From Urophycis tenuis (Eukaryota; Chordata; Actinopteri; Gadiformes; Phycidae), in contig JAXIVH010000132.1 of assembly GCA_036785325.1 (NCBI GenBank), positions 1-64,000 of the forward strand: 64,000 bases of DNA, given 5' to 3'. Positions 7,746 to 18,949 of the stretch are shown in pieces. How positions within the stretch are numbered: the stretch's first letter is position 1; each line of letters begins with the position of its first letter. Made by a program: the position numbers and the translations under genes. A model generated the notes under the pieces. That model worked only from the letters and a program-made list of their open reading frames with translations. It was not told the DNA's origin and did not search any database.

Positions 7746-10679
7746 TCAATCCCTCATTGGAGGTTTGATCAGCCTGCCATAACGGTTGCGCCACCCCTCC
7801 TTAGACACAGTAGGTGGTGCATGAGAAACATCCTCCAAGACCGGCTCCGAATCAGGGCACTCGGGTGAAATCCTGTCTACGATCCTGGAAGGAGGACGAC
7901 CTCGGCGGGGGACCTGGGCCGGAAACACAATCTCGTCAGCCATCATGTGTGCCGGTTTTAATGTAACGCGCTCCTTACGCCCACCCATATCCAGCACAAA
8001 ACTCTTAGAGCCCGCCTCCAGTACCCTAAACGGGCCATCGTAAGGGGGCTGGAGGGGCGACCGGTGAGCGTCACGTCGCATAAAAACAAACTTAGCCGTC
8101 ATGAGCTCCCCGGGCACGAAAGACCGCGGCAAACAGTGATGCACCGGAGTGGGAGTGAGAGCGCTCCCCAACGAAAAAGGACGCACTGCAGGATGCGAAA
8201 GTGGAGCAGAACTCTCTGGCAAAAATTCACCCGGGACGCGGAGTGGCTGCCCTAGGACCAACTCGGCAGGAGAGGCATTCAAGTCCTCCTTAGGAGCTGA
8301 ACGCAGTCCAAGCATCACCCAAGGCAAACGATCTATCCAGTTGCCATCCGAGAGCGCAGCGCGCAACGCCGCCTTAAGCGACCGGTGAAAACGCTCACAC
8401 AAGCCGTTAGCTTGTGGATGGTACGCGGTAGTACGGTGAACCTGTGTGCCTAGGGACCTAGCCAGTGCCGACCAAAGCTCTGAAACAAATTGAGGGCCTC
8501 TGTCGGAGGTGATGTCGGACGGGTTACCGAAACGCGCAACCCAAGCCGAAAGGAACGCACGCGCTACGTCCGCAGACGTCGTTGAGGACAGAGGAACCGC
8601 CTCTGGCCACCTGGTGGTCCGATCCACTACAGTAAGCAAGTGTGTAAAACCTTGCGAGGGAGGTAAAGGGCCCACCAGGTCCACATGTACATGATCAAAA
8701 CGCCTGGCCGGAATCGAAAACGCTTCGAGAGGCGCTTTGGTGTGCTGATGAACCTTAGCGCGCTGACACGCTACACATGCGGCCGCCCATTCCTTAACCT
8801 CTCTGCGAAGGCCGGGCCAGACGAATTTGGATCCAACCAGCTTCACCGATGCCCGGACCCCCGGATGTGAGAGAGCATGAACGGAATCGAAAACTCGACG
8901 GCGGCAGGCCGCTGGTACGACAGGGCGGGGACGGCCCGTGGAGACATCGCAAAGGAGGATGGGACCGCCTTCTTGCACAACGGCCTCCTCAAGCTTGAGG
9001 CCCGTACCGGTGGCCCTAAGGGCCAGGATGTCCGGATCACCAGGCTGGTCAGCTGCCATAGCAGAAAAATCCACCCCGAGCAATACCGGACACGCCAACG
9101 TGACCCGCGATAAACAATCTGCAACGGGGTTGGCTTTCCCAGCCACATGCCGAATGTCTGTCGTGAACTCGGAGATGGCCGCTAGGTGGCGCTGTTGACG
9201 AGCAGACCATGGCTCAGCTACCTTAGACATCGCAAAAGTTAGCGGCTTATGGTCAACATAAGCGGTGAAAGAACGGCCCTCCAGCAGGAAACGAAAATGA
9301 CGTGTAGCTAAGTACAACGCCAGCAACTCTCGGTCAAAAGCGCTGTACTTGCGTTCGTTGTCCCTCAGTTTACGGCTAAAAAACGCCAGGGGCTGCCATA
9401 CACCAGCCACCCGCTGCTCGACCACTGCCCCCACAGCTACATCGGATGCATCAGTTGTCAGAGCAACTGGTGCCGTGGGCGCGGGATGTGCCAGGAGCGC
9501 TGCGTTAGCCAGGGCGGACTTCGCCCCGTCAAAAGCCTGGATCCGTTCGGGGGTCCAATCAACCTGGTCATTGGCCTTCTTCAGCCTCAGGGCCTCATAC
9601 AATGACCGCAGGAGGTGGGCTGCGCGAGGCAGGAAGCGATTATAAAAATTAACCATGCCCAGAAACTCCTGCAGGGCTTTAACTGAGACCGGACGGGGGA
9701 AATCTGCTACAGCCTGCACCTTGGAAGGCAACGGAACTGCGCCCTGCGACGAAATGCGGTGGCCCAAGAAATCAATATCCGGTAGTCCGAACTGGCACTT
9801 CGCCAGGTTGACAATCAGGCCGTGCTCATCCAGGCGCTGGAAAACCTGTTTAAGGTGCGACAGGTGCTCCTCAGCCGACGGGCTGGCCACCAGGATATCG
9901 TCCAAATAGACGAACACAAAAGCCAGGTCACGCAATACCGAGTCCATCAATCTCTGGAATGTTTGCGCTGCCCCTTTAAGGCCAAACGGCATGCGCAAAA
10001 ATTCGAAAAGGCCGAACGGGATTATCACCGCAGTCTTGGGCACATCCTCCGCGCGCACGGGGACCTGGTGATAACCGCGTACCAGATCCACCTTTGAAAA
10101 AACTGTTGTACCCGCAAGGTGAACAGAAAAGTCCTGAATGTGCGGGATGGGATAGCGATCATGCACGGTGATGTTATTTAAACGGCGGAAATCACCGCAT
10201 GGTCGCCATGACCCATCAGCTTTGGGTACCATGTGGAGGGGAGAAGCCCATGGGCTTTTTGAGCGCCGCACTATCCCTAACCGCTCCATGGTAGCAAATT
10301 CCCCTTTCGCCAGAGCCAACTTTACAGCGTCGAGCCGTCGTGCACGCGCGAAAACCGGCGGGCCCGTGGTGGGAATGAAGTGCTCCACACCGTGCCTCGT
10401 TGCCGCGGTAGAAAATGCAGGAGTGGTTAGCAAGGGAAAACCCGCCAGCAATCGCTGATAAACGCAGCCGGACGCTGAGAAGCTAGCGTGCGTTAACGGC
10501 CCAGATCCCCCTGTCTGACATGGGAAGGTGGTAAAAGACACGGCATCGATCAAACGGCGATTAGCGACGTCCACCAACAAACCGTTTGCACACAGAAAAT
10601 CCGCGCCTATGATGGGAACCGTAATGGATGCGATCACGAAGTCCCATTTGAAACTGCGCCCATGGAAACAAACAGCCAC
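7746..10679 (-). CDS. Pol polyprotein (protease end, RT, RNase H, integrase)
   Basis: 977 codons open without a break. Near the N-terminus lies the end of protease (IIGADFLC, about residues 23-30). Reverse transcriptase has its first catalytic aspartate near 198 and the YLDD box at 258-261, with the PFGLFEFLRMPFGL segment typical of CsRn1/gypsy. RNase H follows, with aspartate 410, glutamate 451 and aspartate 476. Integrase has a zinc-binding HHCC pattern (H601, H605, C635, C638) and the DDE triad at about D667, D726 and E762. All catalytic residues looked for are present. The first methionine is only the first in the open frame. The real product should be a Gag-Pol fusion, and it is cut off from gag here by the upstream breaks. 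Confidence 0.9.
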   Translation of the reverse strand: MAVCFHGRSFKWDFVIASITVPIIGADFLCANGLLVDVANRRLIDAVSFTTFPCQTGGSGPLTHASFSASGCVYQRLLAGFPLLTTPAFSTAATRHGVEHFIPTTGPPVFARARRLDAVKLALAKGEFATMERLGIVRRSKSPWASPLHMVPKADGSWRPCGDFRRLNNITVHDRYPIPHIQDFSVHLAGTTVFSKVDLVRGYHQVPVRAEDVPKTAVIIPFGLFEFLRMPFGLKGAAQTFQRLMDSVLRDLAFVFVYLDDILVASPSAEEHLSHLKQVFQRLDEHGLIVNLAKCQFGLPDIDFLGHRISSQGAVPLPSKVQAVADFPRPVSVKALQEFLGMVNFYNRFLPRAAHLLRSLYEALRLKKANDQVDWTPERIQAFDGAKSALANAALLAHPAPTAPVALTTDASDVAVGAVVEQRVAGVWQPLAFFSRKLRDNERKYSAFDRELLALYLATRHFRFLLEGRSFTAYVDHKPLTFAMSKVAEPWSARQQRHLAAISEFTTDIRHVAGKANPVADCLSRVTLACPVLLGVDFSAMAADQPGDPDILALRATGTGLKLEEAVVQEGGPILLCDVSTGRPRPVVPAACRRRVFDSVHALSHPGVRASVKLVGSKFVWPGLRREVKEWAAACVACQRAKVHQHTKAPLEAFSIPARRFDHVHVDLVGPLPPSQGFTHLLTVVDRTTRWPEAVPLSSTTSADVARAFLSAWVARFGNPSDITSDRGPQFVSELWSALARSLGTQVHRTTAYHPQANGLCERFHRSLKAALRAALSDGNWIDRLPWVMLGLRSAPKEDLNASPAELVLGQPLRVPGEFLPESSAPLSHPAVRPFSLGSALTPTPVHHCLPRSFVPGELMTAKFVFMRRDAHRSPLQPPYDGPFRVLEAGSKSFVLDMGGRKERVTLKPAHMMADEIVFPAQVPRRGRPPSRIVDRISPECPDSEPVLEDVSHAPPTVSKEGWRNRYGRLIKPPMRD

Positions 10680-10867
10680 CGACCTGATGCCATATGTCCC
10701 ATAGAGGAACCGTTAGCTGCACTCAACTGCGGCCCGTTGCCTCGGGCTGACAGGTCCGAGTCAGTCGGAGGAAGAAGGCACTTCTGGGAGCCGGAGTCCA
10801 CCAGGAAACGCCTGCCGGAGAGGGAGTCTTTCAAAAACAGCAGCTCCTCTCGCTCGCCAACGCTCAC
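10634..10867 (-). pseudogene. Protease region of the CsRn1-like element, frame broken
   Basis: Contains the aspartic protease active site FLVDSGSQ in a frame that does not continue into pol. The frame changes by one nucleotide near 10700, after the conserved AANGSS segment, and then ends at 10634. The frame lies -1 relative to the end of gag, and no obvious slippery heptamer was seen. Confidence 0.7.
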
Positions 10868-10872
10868 AGCTG

Positions 10873-11637
10873 CTACTGAGCGCCGGCTCTGGCGTTTCCC
10901 GACGCCTCAAATGCGCACGGAGGGACGCAACGCCGAGCCTTGGAGCCTTAACGCTGGTGGAAAAAACACAAGGCGCCTCTGCGCTGTCTCCGCCCGGAAA
11001 CTCCAGCCACCACTGCTGGTTCCTCGCCATCCGCTGTCGGCTGTTGGGGGTCCGACGACACGCTCTGCACGGAGAACCGTCTGGTAGCCAGCAGGACACG
11101 ATCCGCTTCTTCAGCCAAACCCCGGTAGTCACTCGCGGTCAGACAAGGAGAGTTGGCTAAAGCTGCGCGCACCGGTGGTGGGAGTTGGCGCAGGAAAATG
11201 TGCGGGAACAGGAAACCACCATCATCTGCACCCAGCAGTGACAGCATGCTGTCCATCAGGTCCACCGCCGAACCGTCGCCTAACCCGGGCTGGGACAGCA
11301 TTTTATCGGCCCTCTCCGCCGCGGACAGGCTGTACCTCCGTAGCAGGAGTTGTTTGAGAGCTGCGAATTTGCCATGTTGTGGTGGGTCTCGCAGAAGTTG
11401 CATGACGCGGCGAGTGGAATGCTGATCCAGGGCCGCGACCACCAAGAAGTACCTGGAGTCGTCCTCTGTGATTCTACGCAGGTGGAAAAGCGCTTCAACA
11501 TGCTGGAACCACGCAGCCGGGTCGCTCTGCCAGAACTCGGGAAGCTTCACAGACGCGGCGAAACCGGCCGGCTGTGAGAGTTGGGGCGACATGGCTGAGG
11601 AGGAGACACCGCATTCTGTTTCCTCGAACATGTTCAA
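10873..11637 (-). pseudogene. Gag of the CsRn1-like element, interrupted by a stop
   Basis: 229 codons are open from 11637 to a TAA at 10948-10950. The coding pattern continues in the same frame for another 24 codons to TAG at 10873-10875. The visible parts are the capsid-like segment with LPEFWQSDPAAWFQHVEALF and a C-terminal region rich in arginine. The TAA falls inside what looks like the CHCC zinc knuckle (CFFH before the stop, two cysteines after it). This type of knuckle is characteristic of the CsRn1 clade. Confidence 0.75.
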
Positions 11638-11638
11638 A

Positions 11639-11650
11639 TCGGGGTCACCA
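11639..11650 (-). other. Primer-binding site, tRNA-Trp type
   Basis: The minus strand reads TGGTGACCCCGA one nucleotide inside the 5' LTR. It is complementary to the 3' end of vertebrate tRNA-Trp (ending TCGGGGTCA plus CCA, recalled from memory). Confidence 0.7.
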
Positions 11651-11651
11651 A

Positions 11652-11853
11652 TGTGGCAAGATGGAAGAACGACTCAAACGGAGACAGTTGAAGTTCTTTA
11701 TTCATCAATTGCCAACACAAGAATGAATGACAGAGAAAACGCGCCACCAACTCAAAAGGTACAAACCACGCCCCCTACCCGTAAACCTACTGGGTGAGAG
11801 ACATAAACACGTGACATACAGTAAAGGCATATCAACAGACTGTGCACGCCACA
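11652..11853 (-). repeat. 5' LTR of the CsRn1-like element
   Basis: The 202-bp copy identical to 7501-7702. It ends the element directly before the target duplication CCAC. Confidence 0.92.
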
Positions 11854-12084
11854 CCACTACTTTTCAACGGCATTGCCACCCCTCGTCCACACGGTCCAGG
11901 CCAGAGAGTCCACATCCCAATACGTGGGGTGATCAAGTCGGTCCCTCACAATGACATTTTTGGAAATTTCTGGAAATAAAACCTCCCACCGGTGGCCACC
12001 AGATGGAGCCATCCCTTTTGATCCTCCCCGATCCTTTTTGGTCGATCCCAGTGTTGCGCAATAGGGACTTGGGGGGGGTCGTTC
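11854..12084 (+). other. Continuation of the 3' flank, copy 1
   Basis: Resumes the sequence cut at 7500 and matches 24677-24911 closely. No gene is seen. It ends with an eight-G run and the 8-bp target GGTCGTTC (12077-12084) of the TIR element that follows. Confidence 0.6.
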
Positions 12085-14658
12085 CATAGATATACACAGA
12101 AGACTAGATGACTCGTCCGCGTCACTGGCCAACGGAGTCGAACGTCCGCACATGGCGGCCATCTTGCTACAGTCAGCTCGCTCCATAGGCTCGCTCCCCA
12201 TAACAGTGTTGGTGGGGGTAAATGTACTTTTAAATAACCATAACTTGCTCAATTTTCAACCAATTTTTAACCGGATTGGTTCGTTATGCCCGTCAGAGGT
12301 GTAGTTATGACACTACATACTTATGAATAATCATGTTATGTCCTAAAACATAGAATAATGTTACAATATTTACCAAATAGCTATAAGAAAGGCTGCATCT
12401 TGAAATCCCCACTCTGTACACCATGTATTTATAATACTGCATACTTATGAATAATTGAGGCCTTGAGACAAATAACCATACACATCCATATTTCCAATTT
12501 TTAATGAAAATAGTTTTACATGTGACAGGGCTGTAGTGGAGGCTAAACTTAAGTGAACAGTTTACCCACCTCTCAATAAATCTAATGCACCTCATAATAT
12601 AGCATAATCACAAAATGCACTGTATGCATCATTTAGTACCACTAGTATTGGTGTAAACATTAAACAGCAACCTTCAGCATCATCAAATATGTTCTGCATG
12701 TCTTTTTTAAACAAGTGCATATCACAGTCAACCTTACTGCTATCACAGAATTAATAGTTTACCCACCTCTTATTTTACCACTACACCCCTATTTACACAA
12801 AATGGTAGTAAACCAATCTGAAACACATTGTTTACAAATATTTACTTCATTAGATATTATAAAGGTACTTTTCAAAGATCTTTGAAGATTTACTAAAATC
12901 AGAATGTTTGAACAAAGGTGCTACAGAAGCATGATGAATCCTTGTGGATTGTGGTCCTCATCCAGCTGGGTCCACAGCCACTTCAGCCTCAGCAGCCATC
13001 ATCTCCAAGCTCAGTGGAGTTAAACCAATTCTTCTTTTTGCCAGAGTGAGTGTGTGTTTGCGAGAGTGTGTTAGACATAGATAGAGACATAGGCGCACAC
13101 AGAAGCACACCCTTCAAATGACAAGCTAATTTTCAACAAAAACTCTCACCCACACACGTCAATTCACAAACACATACATTTCCATTAAAATTTGATTAAA
13201 TTGTACTTAGAGGGCACCAAAACATTACACATGCCTCATGTCTCAGTCCAGTGTAGGAGATAAATTGTCCATAGGGATTAGGAATGGTCATAGGGCAAGG
13301 GCAAGTACAGCCAAGTTGTGGGTCGCTAGGCTGTGCGGGCGAGGAAGTCCAGGCAAGGGGACAGCAACAAGAGATGGTAGGGTAGTTGTAGGGATGGGAT
13401 TTCAGGTGCGATGAGAGTCAAATACAAGGATGGCTGATGACTGGTAAAGTTTTACCTCACAAGTGAGGTAAGAGGGGAAGAAAGAGAAATAGAGTGGATT
13501 AGTATTACTATAAGTCATGATGGTTAGTATTAATTAGTATTTAGTAGTATTAAGTTAGTATTAAGTACACTACACAAACACAAGACAATACCTGTTTAGT
13601 TGAGAAGCTCGCTCACCACAGCAAAGTATAGATCTTAAAGCGAGATGAGACAAGACGAGAGACAATATTATTAGTTTTTTTCTTTTGCAAACATTTAGGT
13701 AAACATGGAGCTGACAAAGACAAACATAACAAGGACATGCACACAAAAACATTAATAATTAAGAACACATACTTACACTTAAGATTCTTATTCACAATAG
13801 CTTTGTTAAGGCCAAAGCACAATAAACAACTATAAGATTATCATAGTCACCAACCAACAAATGCTCAAACAATTCCTCTTAGTAACATTTTTGTGTGTGT
13901 GTTTTTGGCAAAGTTTTGTTAAACACGAAGCAGACAAAGACATACAAATATCACAAAGACATGAAGCTGACAAAAACATACAAACTCCACGGGGACATGC
14001 ACACAAAACATACTTATTGAGAGCACATAGAAACACAGTAGATTTCTCCCAAACAACACAAACACTATAGAGGATCACACTAAATTCAAAATAACTAATT
14101 ACGGAAATAAGTCTTATAAAACTATCTACATATTCATTCCAAAACAACAACTATACTAACACCAGCCACGGCATCACCATTGCACAACTAATAACCTAAT
14201 TATACATACCATAACAAACCTTGCTGACGATTTCTCCATAACGCAAACACCGTAGAGGACCACACTAAATTCACAATAACTAATTACAGAACAAATTCTA
14301 ATAAAACTACTAATACTAATAAAAAAAATACTGGGTGCTAGCTAGTAGCCTAGCCATGATACACAACTAAGATGCGCGATTAAGTCGTTTTTTAAGAGAA
14401 AAGCTGCGATTTCAACATGTTCAAGCATCCAGGATTATAACTACGTTAATAACGTTTTTAAGAAACCAAACTGTTTGTAAATCCATCAAAATGTCATCGA
14501 GATAGGAGTATTAACGTTTGTGCAGATCACTGACCTTACCTCAGTTTGCATCAGGTTCCGCAGATTCTGACAGGCAGCTGGACTGTAGAAAGATGGCCGA
14601 CCTGTGCGGACGTTCTAGACCCCGCCTTAAGGCATCTAGTCTTCTGTGTATATCTATG
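12085..14658. mobile_element. Non-autonomous TIR DNA transposon, 2574 bp, superfamily unassigned
   Basis: The ends are perfect inverted repeats of 26 bp, starting CATAGATATACACAGAAGAC on the left. Further inside, an imperfect inverted repeat follows (GAACGTCCGCACA then GGCCATCTT and CTACAGTC) at 12140-12175 and 14575-14620. The 8-bp duplication GGTCGTTC lies on both sides (12077-12084 and 14659-14666), and the empty site is seen at 24904-24911. An 8-bp duplication fits hAT or P elements. No transposase-like frame was found. Internal direct repeats occur at about 14054-14106 and 14237-14289, and near 13706-13750 and 13927-14010. Confidence 0.8.
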
Positions 14659-14666
14659 GGTCGTTC

Positions 14667-14835
14667 GCCTTCGTCAGGCAAACTCTCCGCCAAGTCCCTA
14701 AGCTCACGCTAACCGACCAATGGTTGACCAAAGCTGAGCAGAGTTGAGCAGCTATCGGCCAATGGCGGAGCGATGCTGAGCAGAGCTCGGCGCTCAACGG
14801 ACCAATCGCTGAGCGAGCATCGGAATACGTCACCT
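14667..14835 (+). promoter_or_regulatory. Promoter-like block of gene copy I
   Basis: A GC-rich stretch with three CCAAT boxes at 14717-14721, 14759-14763 and 14802-14806, about 42 bp apart, followed by a CRE-like TACGTCA at 14826-14832. No TATA box is seen. Regular CCAAT spacing plus a CRE is typical of NF-Y/CREB-type TATA-less promoters. The block is repeated upstream of gene copy II, always before the first cassette of a run. Confidence 0.5.
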
Positions 14836-15004
14836 AATGTTTTTACGACTCATACGTAGTCACGGTCATTGCTGTCCACTGCCAACGGAGGATTCAACCA
14901 AGGTGAATTTGATGATCTTCATCCTTTGCGAGTTAATAATTCGACTTTTCGTTAAGGTATGTATTTAGCTGTATCGATTTCGTACAAAGAGAAACGATTC
15001 CGTT
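14836..15004 (+). other. Leader region of gene copy I
   Basis: No open frame of note. Two 5' splice-site-like sequences, CCAAG|GTGAAT at 14902/14903 and TTAAG|GTATGT at 14956/14957, would suit a short non-coding first exon spliced to a later cassette. Confidence 0.35.
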
Positions 15005-15198
15005 GACGTTGAATCTATGTTTTTAGCTGCTGGGTAGACTTCATTCAACCTATCGCCGTTTTGTCTGTAAGCAAGCGTATGACTCGTGGATGATCTCCTT
15101 TTAATCGTGGCAATCTAAGCTTTCCAACGGTGTATGGCATGACTAAATTCGCCCACGGGTCGTCGAAATAATAAGCTGATTCATGTGTGTTCTTTTCT
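15005..15198 (+). repeat. Single satellite unit next to promoter I (founder-like)
   Basis: About 194 bp, aligned over its length to one 214-bp satellite unit of the shortened terminal type, but more diverged (for example CTATCGCCG where the array has CTGACGCAG). It stands alone between the leader and cassette A2. Confidence 0.75.
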
Positions 15199-15896
15199 GC
15201 TGTGGAAAGAAAATAGCACACAAGTCCTACCAAGTCACCTTTATTGTCAGTGATAAACATTAATAAATAAACAGTATGGACATTGTATAAACAGTTGTAT
15301 AAAAAGTGTAAACAGTATGAACAGTGTTCTTATAAAAGATATCAATATCAATACTGATCACGTGTGTATTTTGTATTTCCAGATTATTTGTTGATGAGCC
15401 AGAGCCTGTGACTCCCACCAACCGGCCCGTTCAGCCCACTGCGTTGTCGTCCTCCACCCGGCCAAAGCCTCCTGCGCCCACCCGCCTCCAGCCGAGGCCT
15501 CCTGCTGCGTCAGCCTGTGGCCCGCCCGCCCCCTGTGTCGGCAGCACCCATACCGCTGGTCCTCCCCGCACAGCCACAGGCCCCCTCCGTCCTGCTTCGT
15601 GGGCCAGCCTGCAGCTGTCTCTGCAGTCATCGTGTGTCAAAACCATTCAAACTTGTATATGGTAACATTTCAAAATGACACCAGCATAAATGAGGACCTT
15701 GCAATAGGTTGTGTGTTACAGGACCCCCCTGGCGTACAGCTGTATGTCTCTGTGAAGGTGGTTGTGAAGAACGGCATCCGGCTGAACAAGTACAAGTGCC
15801 GGCGAGGCAGCAACTCTCTCGAGGGGTTGCACGCCCACCTGGTTAACGCCGTCCCTTCACAGCGATGTGGGATCATGCCGTTCCAAGTAAGTGATT

Positions 15897-15931
<35 letters not shown>

Positions 15932-16180
15932 GCGCGCATATATACACACACACACACGCATATATACACACACATATATATATATATATATACTTAAACA
16001 TAGCTGACCCTTTTTTTCCCCCTTCTCGGGGATTATGCTCCCAGTTTTGATCTCAGACGTCTGGTCACTTATAGCATATAATAATATTCTACGACTGTTA
16101 AGCCAACTATGAATAATAAAACAGGCCAAATCATGTGTCCTTTATCATAGCTACACTATTACAAAAAAAACGCATGAATT
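15199..16180 (+). repeat. Cassette A2
   Basis: Acceptor before 15383. The exon 1 part is 15383-15661 and the exon 2 part 15722-15886 (55 codons), with donor GTAAGT at 15887. A long (CA)n(CG)(TA)n tract follows (15900-15992), then the spacer ending CGCATGAATT. It lacks the 7 nt that keep A1 in frame. Nearly identical to A3. Confidence 0.88.
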
Positions 16181-16590
16181 GAAACGTTGAAGGTATGTTT
16201 TTAGCTGCTGGGTAGACTTCAGTCAACCTGACGCAGTTTTGTCTGTGAGCAACCAAATTGGTCACGAATATGCTCATTTTAAGCGGGGAAATCTAAGCTT
16301 TCCAACGGCGTATGGCAAGACTATATTGACTCATGGGTCGTTGAAATACTAAGCTAATTAATTTGTGTTCTGTAAGGAAAGATTAATGTTAATTGAAACG
16401 TTGAAGGTTTTTTTTTAAGCTGCTGGGTAGACTTCAGTCAACCTGACGCAGTTTAGTCTGTGAGCAACCAAATTGATCAGAGATGGGCTCATTTTAAGCG
16501 GGGAAATCTAAGCTTTCCAACGACGTATGGCATGACTATATTTGCCCACGGGTCGTCGAAATAATAAGCTGATTCATGTGTGTTCTGTTG
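16181..16590 (+). repeat. Satellite array S2, 2 units
   Basis: One full unit plus the terminal unit, 410 bp in all. It shares the variant GTCACGAATATGCTC with S3, showing a joint duplication with its cassette. Confidence 0.9.
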
Positions 16591-17568
16591 GCTGTGGAAA
16601 GAAAATAGCACACAAGTCCTACCAAGTCAACTTTATTATCAGTGATAAACATTAATAAATAAACAGTATGGACATTGTATAAACAGTTGTATAAAAAGTG
16701 TAAACAGTATGAACAGTGTTCTTATAAAAGATATCAATATCAATACTGATCACGTGTGTATTTTGTATTTCCAGATTATTTGTTGATGAGCCAGAGCCTG
16801 TGACTCCCACCAACCGGCCCGTTCAGCCCACTGCGTTGTCGTCCTCCACCCGGCCAAAGCCTCCTGCGCCCACCCGCCTCCAGCCGAGGCCTCCTGCTGC
16901 GTCAGCCTGTGGCCCGCCCGCCCCCTGTGTCGGCAGCACCCATACCGCTGGTCCTCCCCGCACAGCCACAGGCCCCCTCCGTCCTGCTTCGTGGGCCAGC
17001 CTGCAGCTGTCTCTGCAGTCATCGTGTGTCAAAACCATTCAAACTTGTATATGGTAACATTTCAAAATGACACCAGCATAAATGAGGACCTTGCAATAGG
17101 TTGTGTGTTACAGGACCCCCCTGGCGTACAGCTGTATGTCTCTGTGAAGGTGGTTGTGAAGAACGGCATCCGGCTGAACAAGTACAAGTGCCGGCGAGGC
17201 AGCAACTCTCTCGAGGGGTTGCACGCCCACCTGGTTAACGCCGTCCCTTCACAGCGATGTGGGATCATGCCGTTCCAAGTAAGTGATTAAAACACACACA
17301 CACACACACACACACACGCGCGCGCATATATACACACACACACACGCATATATACACACACATATATATATATATATATACTTAAACATAGCTGACCCTT
17401 TTTTTCCCCCTTCTCGGGGATTATGCTCCCAGTTTTGATCTCAGACGTCTGGTCACTTATAGCATATAATAATATTCTACGACTGTTAAGCCAACTATGA
17501 ATAATAAAACAGGCCAAATCATGTGTCCTTTATCATAGCTACACTATTACAAAAAAAACGCATGAATT
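16591..17568 (+). repeat. Cassette A3
   Basis: Exon 1 part 16775-17053, exon 2 part 17114-17278. Same variants as A2, including GGCGTACAG (valine form VQLYV). The A2-S2 and A3-S3 blocks (about 1.39 kb each) are a recent tandem duplication; the main visible difference is the microsatellite length. Confidence 0.88.
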
Positions 17569-17978
17569 GAAACGTTGAAGGTATGTTTTTAGCTGCTGGG
17601 TAGACTTCAGTCAACCTGACGCAGTTTTGTCTGTGAGCAACCAAATTGGTCACGAATATGCTCATTTTAAGCGGGGAAATCTAAGCTTTCCAACGGCGTA
17701 TGGCAAGACTATATTGACTCATGGGTCGTTGAAATACTAAGCTAATTAATTTGTGTTCTGTAAGGAAAGATTAATGTTAATTGAAACGTTGAAGGTTTTT
17801 TTTTAAGCTGCTGGGTAGACTTCAGTCAACCTGACGCAGTTTAGTCTGTGAGCAACCAAATTGATCAGAGATGGGCTCATTTTAAGCGGGGAAATCTAAG
17901 CTTTCCAACGACGTATGGCATGACTATATTTGCCCACGGGTCGTCGAAATAATAAGCTGATTCATGTGTGTTCTGTTG
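17569..17978 (+). repeat. Satellite array S3, 2 units
   Basis: 410 bp, the same composition as S2 including its unusual first unit. Confidence 0.9.
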
Positions 17979-18949
17979 GCTGTGGAAAGAAAATAGCACA
18001 CAAGTCCTACCAAGTCAACTTTATTATCAGTGATAAACATTAATAAATAAACAGTATGGACATTGTATAAACAGTTGTATAAAAAGTGTAAACAGTATGA
18101 ACAGTGTTCTTATAAAAGATATCAATATCAATACTGATCACGTGTGTATTTTATATTTCCAGATTATTTGTTGATGAGCCAGAGCCTGTGACTCCCACCA
18201 ACCGGCCCGTTAAGCCCACTGCGTTGTCGTCCTCCACCCGGCCGAAGCCTCCTGCGCCCACCCGCCTCCAGCCGAGGCCTCCTGCTGGGTCAGCCTGTGA
18301 CCCGCCCGCCCCCTGTGTCGGCAGCACCCATACCGCTGGTCCTCCCCGCACAGCCACAGGCCCCCTCCGTCCTGCTTCGTGGGCCATCCTGCAGCTGTCT
18401 CTGCAGTCATCGTGTGTCAAAACCATTCAAACTTGTATATGGTAACATTTCAAAATGACACCAGTATAAATGAGGACCTTGCAATAGGTTGTGTGTTACA
18501 GGACCCCCCTGGCATACAGCTGTATGTCTCTGTGAAGGTGGTTGTGAAGAACGGCATCCGGCTGAACAAGTACAAGTGCCGGCGAGGCAGCAACTCTCTC
18601 GAGGGGTTGCACGCCCACCTGGTTAAAGCCGTCCCTTCACAGCGATGTGGGATCATGCCGTTCCAAGTAAGTGATTAAAACACACACACACACACACACG
18701 CGCGCGCATATATACACACACACACACGCATATATACACACACATATATATATATATATACTTAAACATAGCTGACCCTTTTTTTCCCCCTTCTCGGGCA
18801 TTATGCTCCCAGTTTTGATCTCGGACGTCTGGTCACTTGTAGCATATAATAATATTCTATTACTGTTAAGCCAACTATGAATAATAAAACAGGCCAAAAC
18901 ATGTGTCCTTTATCATAGCTACACGTATTACAAAAAAAACGCGTGAATT
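17979..18949 (+). repeat. Cassette A4
   Basis: Exon 1 part 18163-18441, exon 2 part 18502-18666. Private differences include CTGCTGGGTCAGCCTGTGAC (glycine and aspartate replacing alanine and glycine) and GTTAAAGCC in exon 2 (lysine for asparagine). Confidence 0.88.

Larger units (their letters stand above)
7501..11853 (-). mobile_element. CsRn1-type Ty3/gypsy retrotransposon, full length with broken gag and protease
   Basis: Two LTRs of 202 bp, which look identical base for base, flank gag, protease and pol on the minus strand. The 4-bp duplication CCAC lies on both sides; the empty site AAGCCCCACTACTTT is preserved at about 24670. The LTR ends are TG...CA. The primer-binding site matches the 3' end of tRNA-Trp as I recall it, a known trait of the CsRn1 clade. 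Identical LTRs point to a recent insertion. The element nevertheless has an in-frame stop in gag and a frame change in protease, so this copy would not be autonomous as read. Confidence 0.9.

Noticed and set aside
8064..10458. Plus-strand open frames within the CsRn1-like element
   Set aside because: They are antisense to a continuous 977-codon pol frame and have no family motifs.
12305..14150. Small minus-strand frames inside the TIR element as a transposase
   Set aside because: Cysteine-rich and short, derived from ACA-rich repeats, with no DDE or zinc-finger pattern.
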